IMG/VR virus record: IMGVR_UViG_3300040801_001203
Span: 1 to 21,706 of that record
Direction: 5' to 3' (one strand)
Origin: a virus
Length of the DNA stretch: 21,706 nt
Shown here: piece by piece, positions 5,854 through 12,655 of the stretch
Position numbering within the stretch: the stretch's first letter is position 1
Layout of the letters: each line of letters begins with the position of its first letter
Program-made: the position numbers and the translations under genes
The notes under the pieces: model-generated
Told to the model about the DNA's origin: nothing
Databases searched by the model: none
What the model saw: only the letters and a program-made list of their open reading frames with translations

Positions 5854-6788
5854 CCAACGAACCGCGCAAGCTCGGCCTCACCCCCATCGACGTCAAGCAG
5901 CCCGACGAGCACGACCGGCTCTTCTGGTCCGTGACCTCCATCATCGGCGTGCTCGAGAAGCCCGGCCTCCTCTACTGGGCCGCCGAAGAAGCCGCCAAGG
6001 CGGCCGTGTCCTCCGCCCGGTCCCTTCCCGCCCGTGTCGAAGAAGAAGGCGAAGAGGCGGTCGTGAAGTGGCTTCGCGACGCACGGTTCCGCCGACCCAA
6101 GGACCGGCTGTCCGCCACCTCCCTCGGATCCGTCGCCCACGCCGCCTGCGAGGAGTACGCCCTGACCGGCACCCGGCCCGACCGCGACCACCTCGAGCAG
6201 CTCGTCAACGCCGAAGCCGGACACGGGTTCACCGGAACCACCGCCGAGACCGACGTCATCGACCTCATGCTCGACCGGTTCGACGGCTGGCTTCAACGGT
6301 TCACCCCCCAGTACCAGGCCCCCGAGGTCGTCGTGTACGACACCAGGTACGGCTACGCCGGCCAGTCCGACGCGTTCCTGACCGTGGACGGTTTCCGCGC
6401 GATCGTGGATTACAAGTCGTCCCGAGAGCCCCGCGACTCCCGCGGCAAGCCGAAGACCCCGTACCCCGAGGTCGCCCTCCAGCTTGCCGCCTACCGGCAC
6501 GCCGAGTTCGCCGCCGTGTGGCGGCCGCGCCGGACCGAGAAGATGCGCCGCCGCTACTACGCGCTGTCCCCGGAGGAGGAGCAGCTCGCCGTTCCCGTCC
6601 CCGAGGTCGACGGCGGCCTGGTCATCCACCTCACCACCGAGGCGTGCGAGGCCTACCCGGTCGACTGCGGCTCCGACCGGCACACCGACTTCCTCTACAT
6701 CCAGGAGGCGTTCCGCGCGAACCAGAACCTCAAGACGGCGCTCGGACCACCCCTTGAGGCCCCAACGCTTGCGGAGGTGCCAGCATGA
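5850..6788 (+). CDS. RecB-like PD-(D/E)XK nuclease
   Basis: A 312-residue nuclease of the PDDEXK_1/RecB-Cas4 group. The order of motifs is standard: SLGSVAHAACEEYAL (H97, helix E101-E102), YAGQSDAFLTV (D174), the catalytic IVDYKSS (D187, K189), and VALQLAAYRHAEF (Q211, Y215). No Walker motif or Cys cluster for an iron-sulfur site is visible, so this is a stand-alone nuclease without helicase or Cas4 cluster. In phages such proteins act as 5'-3' or 3'-5' exonucleases feeding recombination. It precedes the Gp3-SAP protein with an ATGA overlap, so the two probably act in the same DNA-processing step. The ATG at 5850 was chosen because it follows AGAGG and an overlap. Confidence 0.88.
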   Translation: MTNEPRKLGLTPIDVKQPDEHDRLFWSVTSIIGVLEKPGLLYWAAEEAAKAAVSSARSLPARVEEEGEEAVVKWLRDARFRRPKDRLSATSLGSVAHAACEEYALTGTRPDRDHLEQLVNAEAGHGFTGTTAETDVIDLMLDRFDGWLQRFTPQYQAPEVVVYDTRYGYAGQSDAFLTVDGFRAIVDYKSSREPRDSRGKPKTPYPEVALQLAAYRHAEFAAVWRPRRTEKMRRRYYALSPEEEQLAVPVPEVDGGLVIHLTTEACEAYPVDCGSDRHTDFLYIQEAFRANQNLKTALGPPLEAPTLAEVPA

Positions 6789-8533
6789 CCATCCTGGACC
6801 TGCAGCGACGCATCCGAGAGGCTGGACGCATCCGGATCGGACAGAAGGACGCCGGCCGCGGCTTCCCTAAGAAGCTCGACACGTTTCGGCTCACCTCGCC
6901 AGACCGGCGCGCCATCGAGCAGGCCGCAGGGATGTACGGCGGGAAGCCCGAGCCGTGGGACGCCCCCGCCGGCCGCCAGTGGCAGGTCGTGACCGGCGTG
7001 GACGAGCTCGACGTGATCGTCCCCCCGTCCGACATGGCGTTCTCCCAGCACTACGAGCTCTGGTCCGGCGGCGGCTGCCAGCGTCGCTGCGACGGATTCA
7101 CCGAGCAGATCACCGACGGCCCCTGCCTGTGCGACCCCGACGAACGCGAGTGCAAGCCCCACACCCGCCTCTCCGTGATGCTCCGTGAGCTCGTAGGCCT
7201 GGGCGTGTGGCGGCTGGACACTCAGGGGTTCTACGCCGCCGTGGAGCTCTCCGGAGCCGTCCAGGTCGTCCAGGCCGCGGCCGGTGCAGGCGTGATGCTT
7301 CCCGCCAGACTTCGACTCGAGCAGCGTCAGATCAGACGGCCAGGGCAGCCGACCCGGAACTTCGCGGTCCCGACGCTCGATGTCCACGTCACCCCTGAGC
7401 AGCTGTTCGGCGGCCAGGCCGGCGGGATGTCGCTCGCCACCGGGCCCAAGCCCGCCGGCCACCTCGGCAACGGCGCCCCCGAGCTCCCTGCGGGCGACGA
7501 CCCGGCACCCATGCAGTCCAGCCACCTCACCCCGGTCCCCAAGGAGGTGGAGGAGCGTCCCGCGAGGTCCGTGGCCGACCAGGTCGCAGACGCGTCCGGG
7601 AAGGGCGGCGGTGTCAGGCGTGCCGGCGCAGCAGCCCCCGTACCTGCGACCGGGCTCCGGCCGCGCACCACCGCGGAAGCCGCCGCGGGAACTCAGCCTG
7701 AACGTGGCCAGCCGGAAGGTGTCGCGACCGTCTCCGGAGACGACCTGGAGTCCCTCACGGTCGCGCAGCTCAAGATCCGATGCAAGCGTGCGGACCTGCC
7801 GGTGTCCGGCACGAAGGCCGAGCTCATCGAACGCCTGCAGGCAAGCACCGGCGCCACCCCGGCCGAAGACGCCGAGCCACCGCACGACGACGCCGAGCAT
7901 GGCAGCACCGACAAGGACGGTCCGATGACCGACGGGCAGCGCCGCAAGCTGTTCGCCACGTTCCGCGAGCACGGCATCAGCGACCAGCAACGCAAGGCCG
8001 TCCTGGCATCCCGCTACCAGCTCGACACCATGAACGACCTCAGCTTCACGCAGGCCGCCTGGATCATCGACCGGCTGGAGCAGGAAGGCGGGCCCGACGC
8101 CTTCAAGGCCGTGGCAGACGACTGGCTCTCCGCACAGCAGCACGACGAAGAAGGCCCTGACCCGGCCCCGTGCGAAGCCTGCGGCGAGCTGATCGCCGGA
8201 GAACACGACTGCCAGGACACCCCCGACCCTGAACCTGAGGTCGAGGCTCAACTTGAGGTTCAGGGTTCCCCTCAGTCGCTCGCGGAACGCGCCAGATCGC
8301 ACGCCTCCGGCACTTCGGAGACCGTCGACACCTACCAAGACCGGATCCGAAAGGCCTTCTCCGTCCTCGCCGTGAAGGACAACGCCATCTACGAGGGCGG
8401 GTGGCAGCGCCTCCAGGACATCACCGATGGCCGGGCATCCCATACCGACTGGACAGGCGCCTCAGAAGGGCGGCTTCGTTCGCTCGCCGAAGACATGGAA
8501 CGCGCCGTCGACAGGCTGGAAGGCCGACCATGA
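6785..8533 (+). CDS. Gp3-like RDF domain fused to SAP and zinc modules
   Basis: A 582-residue protein. Residues 1 to about 212 resemble the phiC31 Gp3 recombination-directionality-factor-like family: MTILDLQRRIREAGRIRIGQ, then a Cys cluster (C98, C102, C114, C116, C123, H126) around ELWSGGGCQRRCDG and PCLCDPDERECKPHTRLSVM, ending VTPEQLFGGQ. After a disordered linker (213-318) comes a SAP DNA-binding motif (319-353, LTVAQLKIRCKRADLPVSGT then KAELIERL), a small helical domain (381-432, MTDGQRRKLFATFREHGISD), a CEAC...HDC zinc-like site (463-476) and a C-terminal helical domain (514-575). Gp3 itself is about 244 residues and switches its serine integrase to excision. The extended form here sits beside a RecB-like nuclease and RusA with no integrase in view, so a general recombination or single-strand-handling role is at least as likely. 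Confidence 0.75.
   Translation: MTILDLQRRIREAGRIRIGQKDAGRGFPKKLDTFRLTSPDRRAIEQAAGMYGGKPEPWDAPAGRQWQVVTGVDELDVIVPPSDMAFSQHYELWSGGGCQRRCDGFTEQITDGPCLCDPDERECKPHTRLSVMLRELVGLGVWRLDTQGFYAAVELSGAVQVVQAAAGAGVMLPARLRLEQRQIRRPGQPTRNFAVPTLDVHVTPEQLFGGQAGGMSLATGPKPAGHLGNGAPELPAGDDPAPMQSSHLTPVPKEVEERPARSVADQVADASGKGGGVRRAGAAAPVPATGLRPRTTAEAAAGTQPERGQPEGVATVSGDDLESLTVAQLKIRCKRADLPVSGTKAELIERLQASTGATPAEDAEPPHDDAEHGSTDKDGPMTDGQRRKLFATFREHGISDQQRKAVLASRYQLDTMNDLSFTQAAWIIDRLEQEGGPDAFKAVADDWLSAQQHDEEGPDPAPCEACGELIAGEHDCQDTPDPEPEVEAQLEVQGSPQSLAERARSHASGTSETVDTYQDRIRKAFSVLAVKDNAIYEGGWQRLQDITDGRASHTDWTGASEGRLRSLAEDMERAVDRLEGRP
8226..8266 (+). repeat. Intragenic 11-bp inverted repeat
   Basis: ACCCTGAACCT (8226-8236) and AGGTTCAGGGT (8256-8266) are perfect inverted arms 19 bp apart, with some further pairing inside. 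They lie in the Glu-rich linker of the Gp3-SAP protein after the zinc-like site. The arms are less GC-rich than neighbouring DNA and encode DPEPE and EVQGS. An RNA hairpin or a protein-binding site is possible. Confidence 0.6.
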
Positions 8534-8967
8534 TCGACGTGACCATCCACGGCCATCCCGCCCCCCAGGGGTCGAAACGGTACGTCGGCAACGGGATCAG
8601 CGTCGAGTCCAGCAAAGCCGTCAAGCCCTGGCGCGCCGACGTGAAGAACGCCCTCGAGGACGCCCTTCCTGCCGGTCACACTCCCTGGGACGGCCCCATC
8701 GACGTCCACATCGTGTTCACGTTCCCGCGCCCCAAGGCCCACTACCGGACCGGACGCAACGCCCACCTCCTCCGCGAACACGCCCCCACCCACCCCGCCA
8801 ACAGCCGCAACGACATCGAGAAGCTCGTACGGGCCGTCCATGACGCGGTCACGGCCGCAGGCGTCTGGAAGGACGACGGGCACGTCGTCAACCTGACAGC
8901 CGCGAAGATCTACGGCGACCGGCCCGGCGCGCGCATCGTCATCGCACCCCACCAGCAGGAGCAGTAG
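8530..8967 (+). CDS. rusA: RusA-like Holliday junction resolvase
   Basis: A 145-residue protein with RusA family order: an N-terminal HGHPAPQGSKR (P12-R17), FTFPRPKAHY (65-72), then RNDIEKLVRAVHDAV (D95, E97, D105), GVWKDDGHVVNLTAAKIYG (D115, D116, K126). RusA cuts four-way junctions as a metal-dependent dimer. In the canonical motif the first acidic pair is Asp-x-Asp; here the second position is Glu (DIEK), a conservative change that should still bind metal. It starts at an ATGA overlap with the Gp3-SAP gene and ends directly before an HNH gene, consistent with a replication-recombination cassette. Confidence 0.92.
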   Translation: MIDVTIHGHPAPQGSKRYVGNGISVESSKAVKPWRADVKNALEDALPAGHTPWDGPIDVHIVFTFPRPKAHYRTGRNAHLLREHAPTHPANSRNDIEKLVRAVHDAVTAAGVWKDDGHVVNLTAAKIYGDRPGARIVIAPHQQEQ

Positions 8968-9270
8968 ATGGCCCGCAGCCGACAGCTACCTAGCTACACG
9001 ACCGCGGCCGGCGCAGCCAAGCGACTCGCCGTCTACGAGGCGGCCGGATACGCCTGCGCTGAGTGCCGACTCACGTACGTGCGGCCCGATGGCTACACGG
9101 GCCACACCGCCCTGTCCACCAGCATCATGGTCAACGGGAAGTCGAAGATCCGCATCCTCACGATCGACCACATCGTCCCGAGGCGTTACGGCGGCTCCAA
9201 CGAGCTCGCCAACCTCCAGGCGCTCTGCACCGGATGCAACTCGCGCAAGGGCGCGAAGGTGGGCGCCTGA
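8968..9270 (+). CDS. HNH endonuclease (100 aa)
   Basis: The ATG follows the RusA stop with no gap; AGGAG lies at 8957-8961. The fold is visible in order: C30-x2-C33, the DH pair D67-H68 in LTIDHIVPRRYGG, N82 in NELANLQAL, then C87-x2-C90-N91 with SRKG. These are the catalytic His and Asn of an HNH motif (HNN-type third position) held by a Cys4 zinc site. Small HNH proteins in phages are nickases or homing-type nucleases. Located between RusA and a replication gene, this one could nick phage DNA or be a mobile insertion, but its reading frame fits the operon exactly. Confidence 0.88.
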   Translation: MARSRQLPSYTTAAGAAKRLAVYEAAGYACAECRLTYVRPDGYTGHTALSTSIMVNGKSKIRILTIDHIVPRRYGGSNELANLQALCTGCNSRKGAKVGA

Positions 9271-10091
9271 TGGCATGGATCGAGTCCCACCAGGACCTCC
9301 GCACCAACCCCAAGGCCAAGCGCCTCGCGCGCCTCCTCGACGTGCCCCTCGCGCAAGCCATCGGCCATCTTCACATGCTCTGGTGGTGGGCACTGGACCA
9401 CGCCGAAGACGGCAACCTGGGGCGCGTCGACGCCTACGACATCGCCGATGGAGCCGACTGGCAGGGCGACGAACACGCCTTCGTTCAAGCCCTCATCGAC
9501 TGTGGACCAGGGGACCGCACAGGATTCGTAGAACGTGCGGCTAGCGGACATCTGCTCTTGCACGACTGGCACGAATACACGCTCGCGCTCCGCGCTTCAC
9601 GCGAGGGATCCGCACGCGGGAACCACACGCGCTGGCACACGAAAAGGGGGATTCAGGACCCTTCCTGCCCATTCTGTGCATCGCCCCCCGACTCGCCCCC
9701 GATATCGCCCCCGATATCGCCCCCGACGTCGGGACCGAATCGGGTGGGAGTCGCCCCCGAATCGGGTCCGACATCCACCAACCAACCAACCAACCAACCA
9801 ACCAACCAAGGGGCCGCGCGCGAGGGCGCCGAAGACGGCCCGGGCCACCCCCCCCCAGTCAGCAACGGGCACCCCAAGACCCCAACCCGCTGGGACCACG
9901 CCTGGGCACGCATCCAGACCTACGTCAAGCAGTACGGCTCGCAAGACCCCACCCGCCCACCACCCGACGAGTTCTTCGACCAGCACACCCTCGCCGTCCT
10001 TCGGTCCATCGGCGGCACCTCCGCCGTCCGACGCGACGAGATCGGCAAGTTCGACTTCCGCGACGCCTGGAAAGAGCACCCCGAACCATGA
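9270..10091 (+). CDS. Replication-initiator-like protein with internal repeats
   Basis: A 273-residue protein starting at TGATG. The N-terminus (MAWIESHQDLRTNPKAKRLA, then LHMLWWWALDHAEDGNLG and a GHLLLHDWHEYT block) matches the winged-helix-type domain found at the start of many actinophage replication initiator or helicase-loader proteins. A Cys pair CPFC (133-136) is followed by a Pro/Ser/Asn/Gln linker (138-180) made entirely of DNA repeats. The C-terminal part (207-273) ends FDFRDAWKEHPEP. It overlaps the DnaB-like gene by ATGA, the expected initiator-helicase pairing. It probably binds the phage origin and recruits the helicase, but this is inference from domain type and neighbours. Confidence 0.7.
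   Translation: MAWIESHQDLRTNPKAKRLARLLDVPLAQAIGHLHMLWWWALDHAEDGNLGRVDAYDIADGADWQGDEHAFVQALIDCGPGDRTGFVERAASGHLLLHDWHEYTLALRASREGSARGNHTRWHTKRGIQDPSCPFCASPPDSPPISPPISPPTSGPNRVGVAPESGPTSTNQPTNQPTNQGAAREGAEDGPGHPPPVSNGHPKTPTRWDHAWARIQTYVKQYGSQDPTRPPPDEFFDQHTLAVLRSIGGTSAVRRDEIGKFDFRDAWKEHPEP
9681..9767 (+). repeat. Iteron-like 12-bp repeats in the initiator gene
   Basis: TCGCCCCCGA occurs at 9693, 9705, 9717 and 9751, and with one extra C at 9681. The first four are phased at exactly 12 bp. A second direct repeat, CCGAATCGGGT, occurs at 9735-9745 and 9757-9767. The repeats encode a SPPISPPIS-type linker. Their place inside an initiator gene, with regular spacing, recalls phage lambda O, where origin iterons lie within the initiator coding region. 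No AT-rich unwinding element is obvious next to them. Confidence 0.6.
9778..9809 (+). repeat. (CCAA)8 tetranucleotide microsatellite
   Basis: Eight perfect tandem CCAA units lie within the initiator gene directly after the iteron-like array, encoding TNQP repeats. A four-base unit in coding DNA means any gain or loss not divisible by three changes the reading frame. This is the longest simple repeat seen in the window and stands out from the GC-rich background. Confidence 0.9.
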
Positions 10092-10990
10092 CCCCCACAA
10101 CCCAGCGACACGGAGCCACCATGCAGACCCTCGGCGCGCAGATCAGGGCCACCTTCGCCAGCATCGAACATCACGCAGACCAGGGGACCGAAGCCACCGG
10201 GCTCCCCACCGGCTTCGACCAGCTCGACCGAGCCACAGGAGGGCTCCACCCCGGAACCCTCACCGTCATCGCAGGCGTGCCAGCATCCGGCAAGAGCGCA
10301 CTCACCGCCAGCATCGCCAGGTTCACCGGCACCCGCCTGTCGCGCCCCACGCTGTACGTCGACACGCTCGGCAGCGCCGAGAACCTCGCCCTCAGGCTCC
10401 TCGCCAGCGAATCCCGCATCTCCACCGACCGACTACGCGCAGGCAAGCTCGACGAGCCCGACTGGCGCAGGTTCGGCGACGCCATGGCCACCATCGCCGA
10501 CGCCCCCCTGCACCTCGAGGCGTCAGCGACCATCACCCTCGACACCATCGATGAAGACGCACGGACCATCGACGGGCTCGACCTCATCATCGTCGACGGC
10601 CTGGCGATGCTGACCGACAGCGAACGCGGCGACGACGAAGCCAGATGGGACGCCGCAGCACGCGTCGTCCACCACCTCAAGCGGCTCGCACGCGAACACC
10701 AGGTCCCCGTCATCGTGACCGCCTCGGTCGGCAAGGGCCCGTCGTCGCGCACCTGGAAGCAGCCGCTCATCGACGACATCGCCGAGACCTCATCGCTGAT
10801 CTACGACGCTGACCTGGTCATCGGCCTCTACCGCGACGAGATGTACGACGCGGACAGCCCCGATCGAGGCATCGCCGAGCTGTCCATCCTCAAGCATCGC
10901 GAAGGGCCGAGCGCCGTCGTGAAGCTCGCCTTCCTCGACCACCTGTCCATGTTCGCGAACCTCGCGCAGGGGCCATTGAGGGCTGTCTGA
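10088..10990 (+). CDS. DnaB-like RecA-fold ATPase, degenerate catalytic motifs
   Basis: A 300-residue protein corresponding to the C-terminal ATPase domain of DnaB-family replicative helicases, without the N-terminal primase-interacting domain. Visible are TGLPTGFDQLDRATGGLHPG, Walker A GVPASGKS (63-70), SAENLALRLLASESRI, Walker B LIIVD (D170), and DADLVIGLYRDEMY plus ILKHREGPSAVVKLAF with the K269/R271 finger region. Two usual catalytic positions differ: FSLEM is replaced by VDTLG, losing the Glu, and the SQL-type sensor is TASV, losing the Gln. It follows the initiator gene by ATGA. The ATG at 10121 with GGAG at 10112-10115 is an alternative start. It is probably a ring ATPase acting at the phage fork; activity may be altered. 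Confidence 0.82.
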   Translation: MTPTTQRHGATMQTLGAQIRATFASIEHHADQGTEATGLPTGFDQLDRATGGLHPGTLTVIAGVPASGKSALTASIARFTGTRLSRPTLYVDTLGSAENLALRLLASESRISTDRLRAGKLDEPDWRRFGDAMATIADAPLHLEASATITLDTIDEDARTIDGLDLIIVDGLAMLTDSERGDDEARWDAAARVVHHLKRLAREHQVPVIVTASVGKGPSSRTWKQPLIDDIAETSSLIYDADLVIGLYRDEMYDADSPDRGIAELSILKHREGPSAVVKLAFLDHLSMFANLAQGPLRAV

Positions 10991-11018
10991 CCGTACGCCA
11001 TCGACCATGGAGGATGGG

Positions 11019-11246
11019 ATGCCTGACCGTCGCATCACCACCACCGCAGTCACCACCCGCGAACTCCTCGACGAACTGGCACGGCTCGCGCACGACGCCG
11101 ACGAGGAACGCCACCAGATCGCCGCCGCGGTCAAGCGCATCCGCACCGTGCTGACCGACGCCCTGCTCGACGACCACCAGAAGGTCGACCAGGCGCTGAA
11201 GGTCGTGGGCGACACCCTCAAGGCCTGGGAGGCACGCCGTGGCTGA
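11019..11246 (+). CDS. Small helical protein (75 aa)
   Basis: GGAGG at 11009-11013 is five bases before the ATG at 11019; an in-frame ATG at 11007 overlaps that site and is less likely. The product is charged and helical: TTRELLDELARLAHDADEER, then AAAVKRIRTVLTDALLDDHQ and KVDQALKVVGDTLKAWEARR. It is probably a short coiled coil. It is the first gene after the continuous early operon ends (28-bp gap), so may be translated independently. The function is not recognised. Confidence 0.7.
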   Translation: MPDRRITTTAVTTRELLDELARLAHDADEERHQIAAAVKRIRTVLTDALLDDHQKVDQALKVVGDTLKAWEARRG

Positions 11247-11448
11247 CTGGTGCATGCACGAGCTCGCCCGCTGCGCCGTCTGCGACCCCAGCGACAAGGT
11301 GTCGCTGCCCGACTCGCCGCCGTTCCTCGCCCGCTACGACGGGACCTGCCCCGGCTGCGGGTTCGACATCGCCGTCGGCCAGCAGGTCCGGTTCGTCGAC
11401 GACCTGGTCGCCCACGTCGGCTGCGAGCGGGAGGTCCGCCGTGGCTGA
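11239..11448 (+). CDS. Small zinc-ribbon-like protein (69 aa)
   Basis: GTG start at 11239 with GGGAGG at 11227-11232, overlapping the previous gene by eight bases. Cys/His positions are numerous: WCMHELARCAVC near the N-terminus (C5, H7, C12, C15) and GTCPGCGFDI plus VAHVGCERE later, giving two possible zinc sites. The CPGCG.DI..GQ.V motif resembles small zinc ribbons of unknown function in actinobacterial phages. No enzymatic motif is visible. Confidence 0.7.
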   Translation: MADWCMHELARCAVCDPSDKVSLPDSPPFLARYDGTCPGCGFDIAVGQQVRFVDDLVAHVGCEREVRRG

Positions 11449-11587
11449 GCAGCTGGTGACGCACGCCGGGCATCCCCTCGACCACCACCGCTGGTGCGTC
11501 GACGACGACTGCAACCGGCAGGCGCTCGCCGAACAGGCCGCCCTGCGCGGCGACGACCCGCTCGAGGTCTTCCGAGGTCGACCATGA
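11441..11587 (+). CDS. Small hypothetical protein with Cys/His (48 aa)
   Basis: GTG start at 11441, eight bases inside the previous gene, with GGGAGG at 11429-11434. The product begins VAEQLVTHAGHPLDHHRWCV and continues DDDCNRQALAEQAALRGDDP. Two Cys (C19, C24) and several His suggest one metal site. It ends with ATGA, starting the next gene. Too short to assign; supported by ribosome binding site and overlaps at both ends. Confidence 0.6.
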   Translation: MAEQLVTHAGHPLDHHRWCVDDDCNRQALAEQAALRGDDPLEVFRGRP

Positions 11588-12306
11588 CCGCCGACGACCG
11601 CCGCCCCCAGCACGTCGCCAGAGACCTCGGCCGAGCCCACGCCGCCCTCGACGACATCCTCGACGCCCTCGCCGGCCTCCAAGCCCTCGACCCCATCGAC
11701 CGGCCCCCACGACACGCCCCTCCAGGACGACGCACCGGCATCTCCGACCCCACCGGCGCACGCCTCGTCGCCTACGAATCCGGCCTCGACTGGCACCTCC
11801 GCCACCTCGTCGGCTGGATCGAGGTACGCCACCCCGCCGGGATCGAGGTCCTCCAACCCGGCGTCATCCACCAGGTCGAAGACCTCACCGCCTCCCTCGG
11901 CGGCACCACCACCCTGGCCGCCCTCGCCGCCCAGGTCCGTGCGACCGGTGTCGCCACCCGAGACGGGAAGCAGCACCTCCGCCGGCTCGGGACCGCCACC
12001 CACGGCGCCCTGGCCGAGATCCACGACGGCTGGCACGCCCTGCATCAGGCACGGTGGGTACCGACCGACGGCGGGCACGTCCTGGACGAGGACGCCGACC
12101 GTGACTGCTGGTTCACCGCGTCGTCGGTGTCGACGGTGTCGCGGGACCTTGGCCGGGTCGCACGGCGGCTGTGTCCGCCGGCTCCGACCCAGCCGCGGCT
12201 GGTGTTCTGCAAGAACCACGACGACGAGCTCGCGAAGTATCCGGGCCGGAAGCTGTGCGCCGCCTGCTACGAGCGGGAACGACGACGTAGCAGCCGGGGC
12301 CGATAG
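11584..12306 (+). CDS. Hypothetical protein with C-terminal zinc motif (240 aa)
   Basis: Starts at ATGA overlap. The long N-terminal region is helical (ARDLGRAHAALDDILDALAG and EVLQPGVIHQVEDLTASLGG). The C-terminal 40 residues hold FCKNHDDEL then KLCAACYERERRR, a C-H-C-C set typical of a small zinc finger followed by an Arg-rich tail. This could bind DNA or RNA. A middle GKQHLRRLGTAT stretch may be a helix-turn-helix but is not clear. I do not recognise the family. Neighbours are small Cys-containing proteins. Confidence 0.7.
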   Translation: MTADDRRPQHVARDLGRAHAALDDILDALAGLQALDPIDRPPRHAPPGRRTGISDPTGARLVAYESGLDWHLRHLVGWIEVRHPAGIEVLQPGVIHQVEDLTASLGGTTTLAALAAQVRATGVATRDGKQHLRRLGTATHGALAEIHDGWHALHQARWVPTDGGHVLDEDADRDCWFTASSVSTVSRDLGRVARRLCPPAPTQPRLVFCKNHDDELAKYPGRKLCAACYERERRRSSRGR

Positions 12307-12333
12307 CACCCCCTAACCCACCAGGAGGACGGC

Positions 12334-12474
12334 ATGTGCAAGGTCGAACCGCCGTACTACGAGGTCACCGTCCGGCTGCCGCTGTACCTGTACAGCGAAT
12401 GGTGGTTCGACGCGGTGGCCGACGCAGCCGGCGAGAACGCGGCCGTGTCGGGCAGCGTCGTCCCAGGCGCGTAA
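12334..12474 (+). CDS. Small hypothetical protein (46 aa)
   Basis: A strong AGGAGG at 12323-12328 precedes ATG 12334 by five bases. The product begins MCKVEPPYYEVTVRLPLYLY and has an aromatic-rich SEWWFDAVADAAGENAAVSG segment. The beta-strand followed by helix suggests a small folded domain, but no family is recognised. It stands alone between two short gaps, unlike the overlapping genes before it. Confidence 0.6.
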   Translation: MCKVEPPYYEVTVRLPLYLYSEWWFDAVADAAGENAAVSGSVVPGA

Positions 12475-12507
12475 CGGCAGCACCACTACCACCCACTAGG
12501 AGGCCCC

Positions 12508-12645
12508 GTGCCATACATCATCGTTGACCGCATCGCCGCCATCCTGTCGGGCGTGTTCGACTGCGAGTGCTGTGACACCGGCTGCGACTGCGGGTGTCTC
12601 GCCGAGTGCCCCGTCCACAAGAAATACCTGGAGACCACCCCATAG
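12508..12645 (+). CDS. Tiny Cys-rich metal-binding-like peptide (45 aa)
   Basis: GTG at 12508 follows AGGAGG (12498-12503) by four bases. The 45-residue product starts VPYIIVDRIAAILSGVFDC and then has seven Cys in a 16-residue stretch arranged as C-x-C-C-x3-C-x-C-x-C-x3-C, followed by PVHKKYLETTP. Such dense Cys suggests one or two bound metal ions or several disulfides; cytoplasmic location (no signal peptide) favours metal binding. Base use is less GC-extreme than neighbours. Function unknown. Confidence 0.65.
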   Translation: MPYIIVDRIAAILSGVFDCECCDTGCDCGCLAECPVHKKYLETTP

Positions 12646-12655
12646 GAGACCCCGG

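Noticed and set aside
8968-9270. HNH gene as a homing endonuclease insertion
   Set aside because: It abuts both neighbours exactly with an in-operon ribosome binding site and does not split a gene, so there is no positive sign of mobility.
9681-9726. Phased short repeats considered as a CRISPR array
   Set aside because: The unit is only 12 bp with no unique spacers and lies inside a coding region; iteron-like or low-complexity coding repeat fits better.
9535-10554. Long alternative frame through initiator and helicase genes
   Set aside because: Composition is Arg/Pro/His/Thr shadow sequence without domains. It is relevant only as the frame entered if one CCAA unit is lost.
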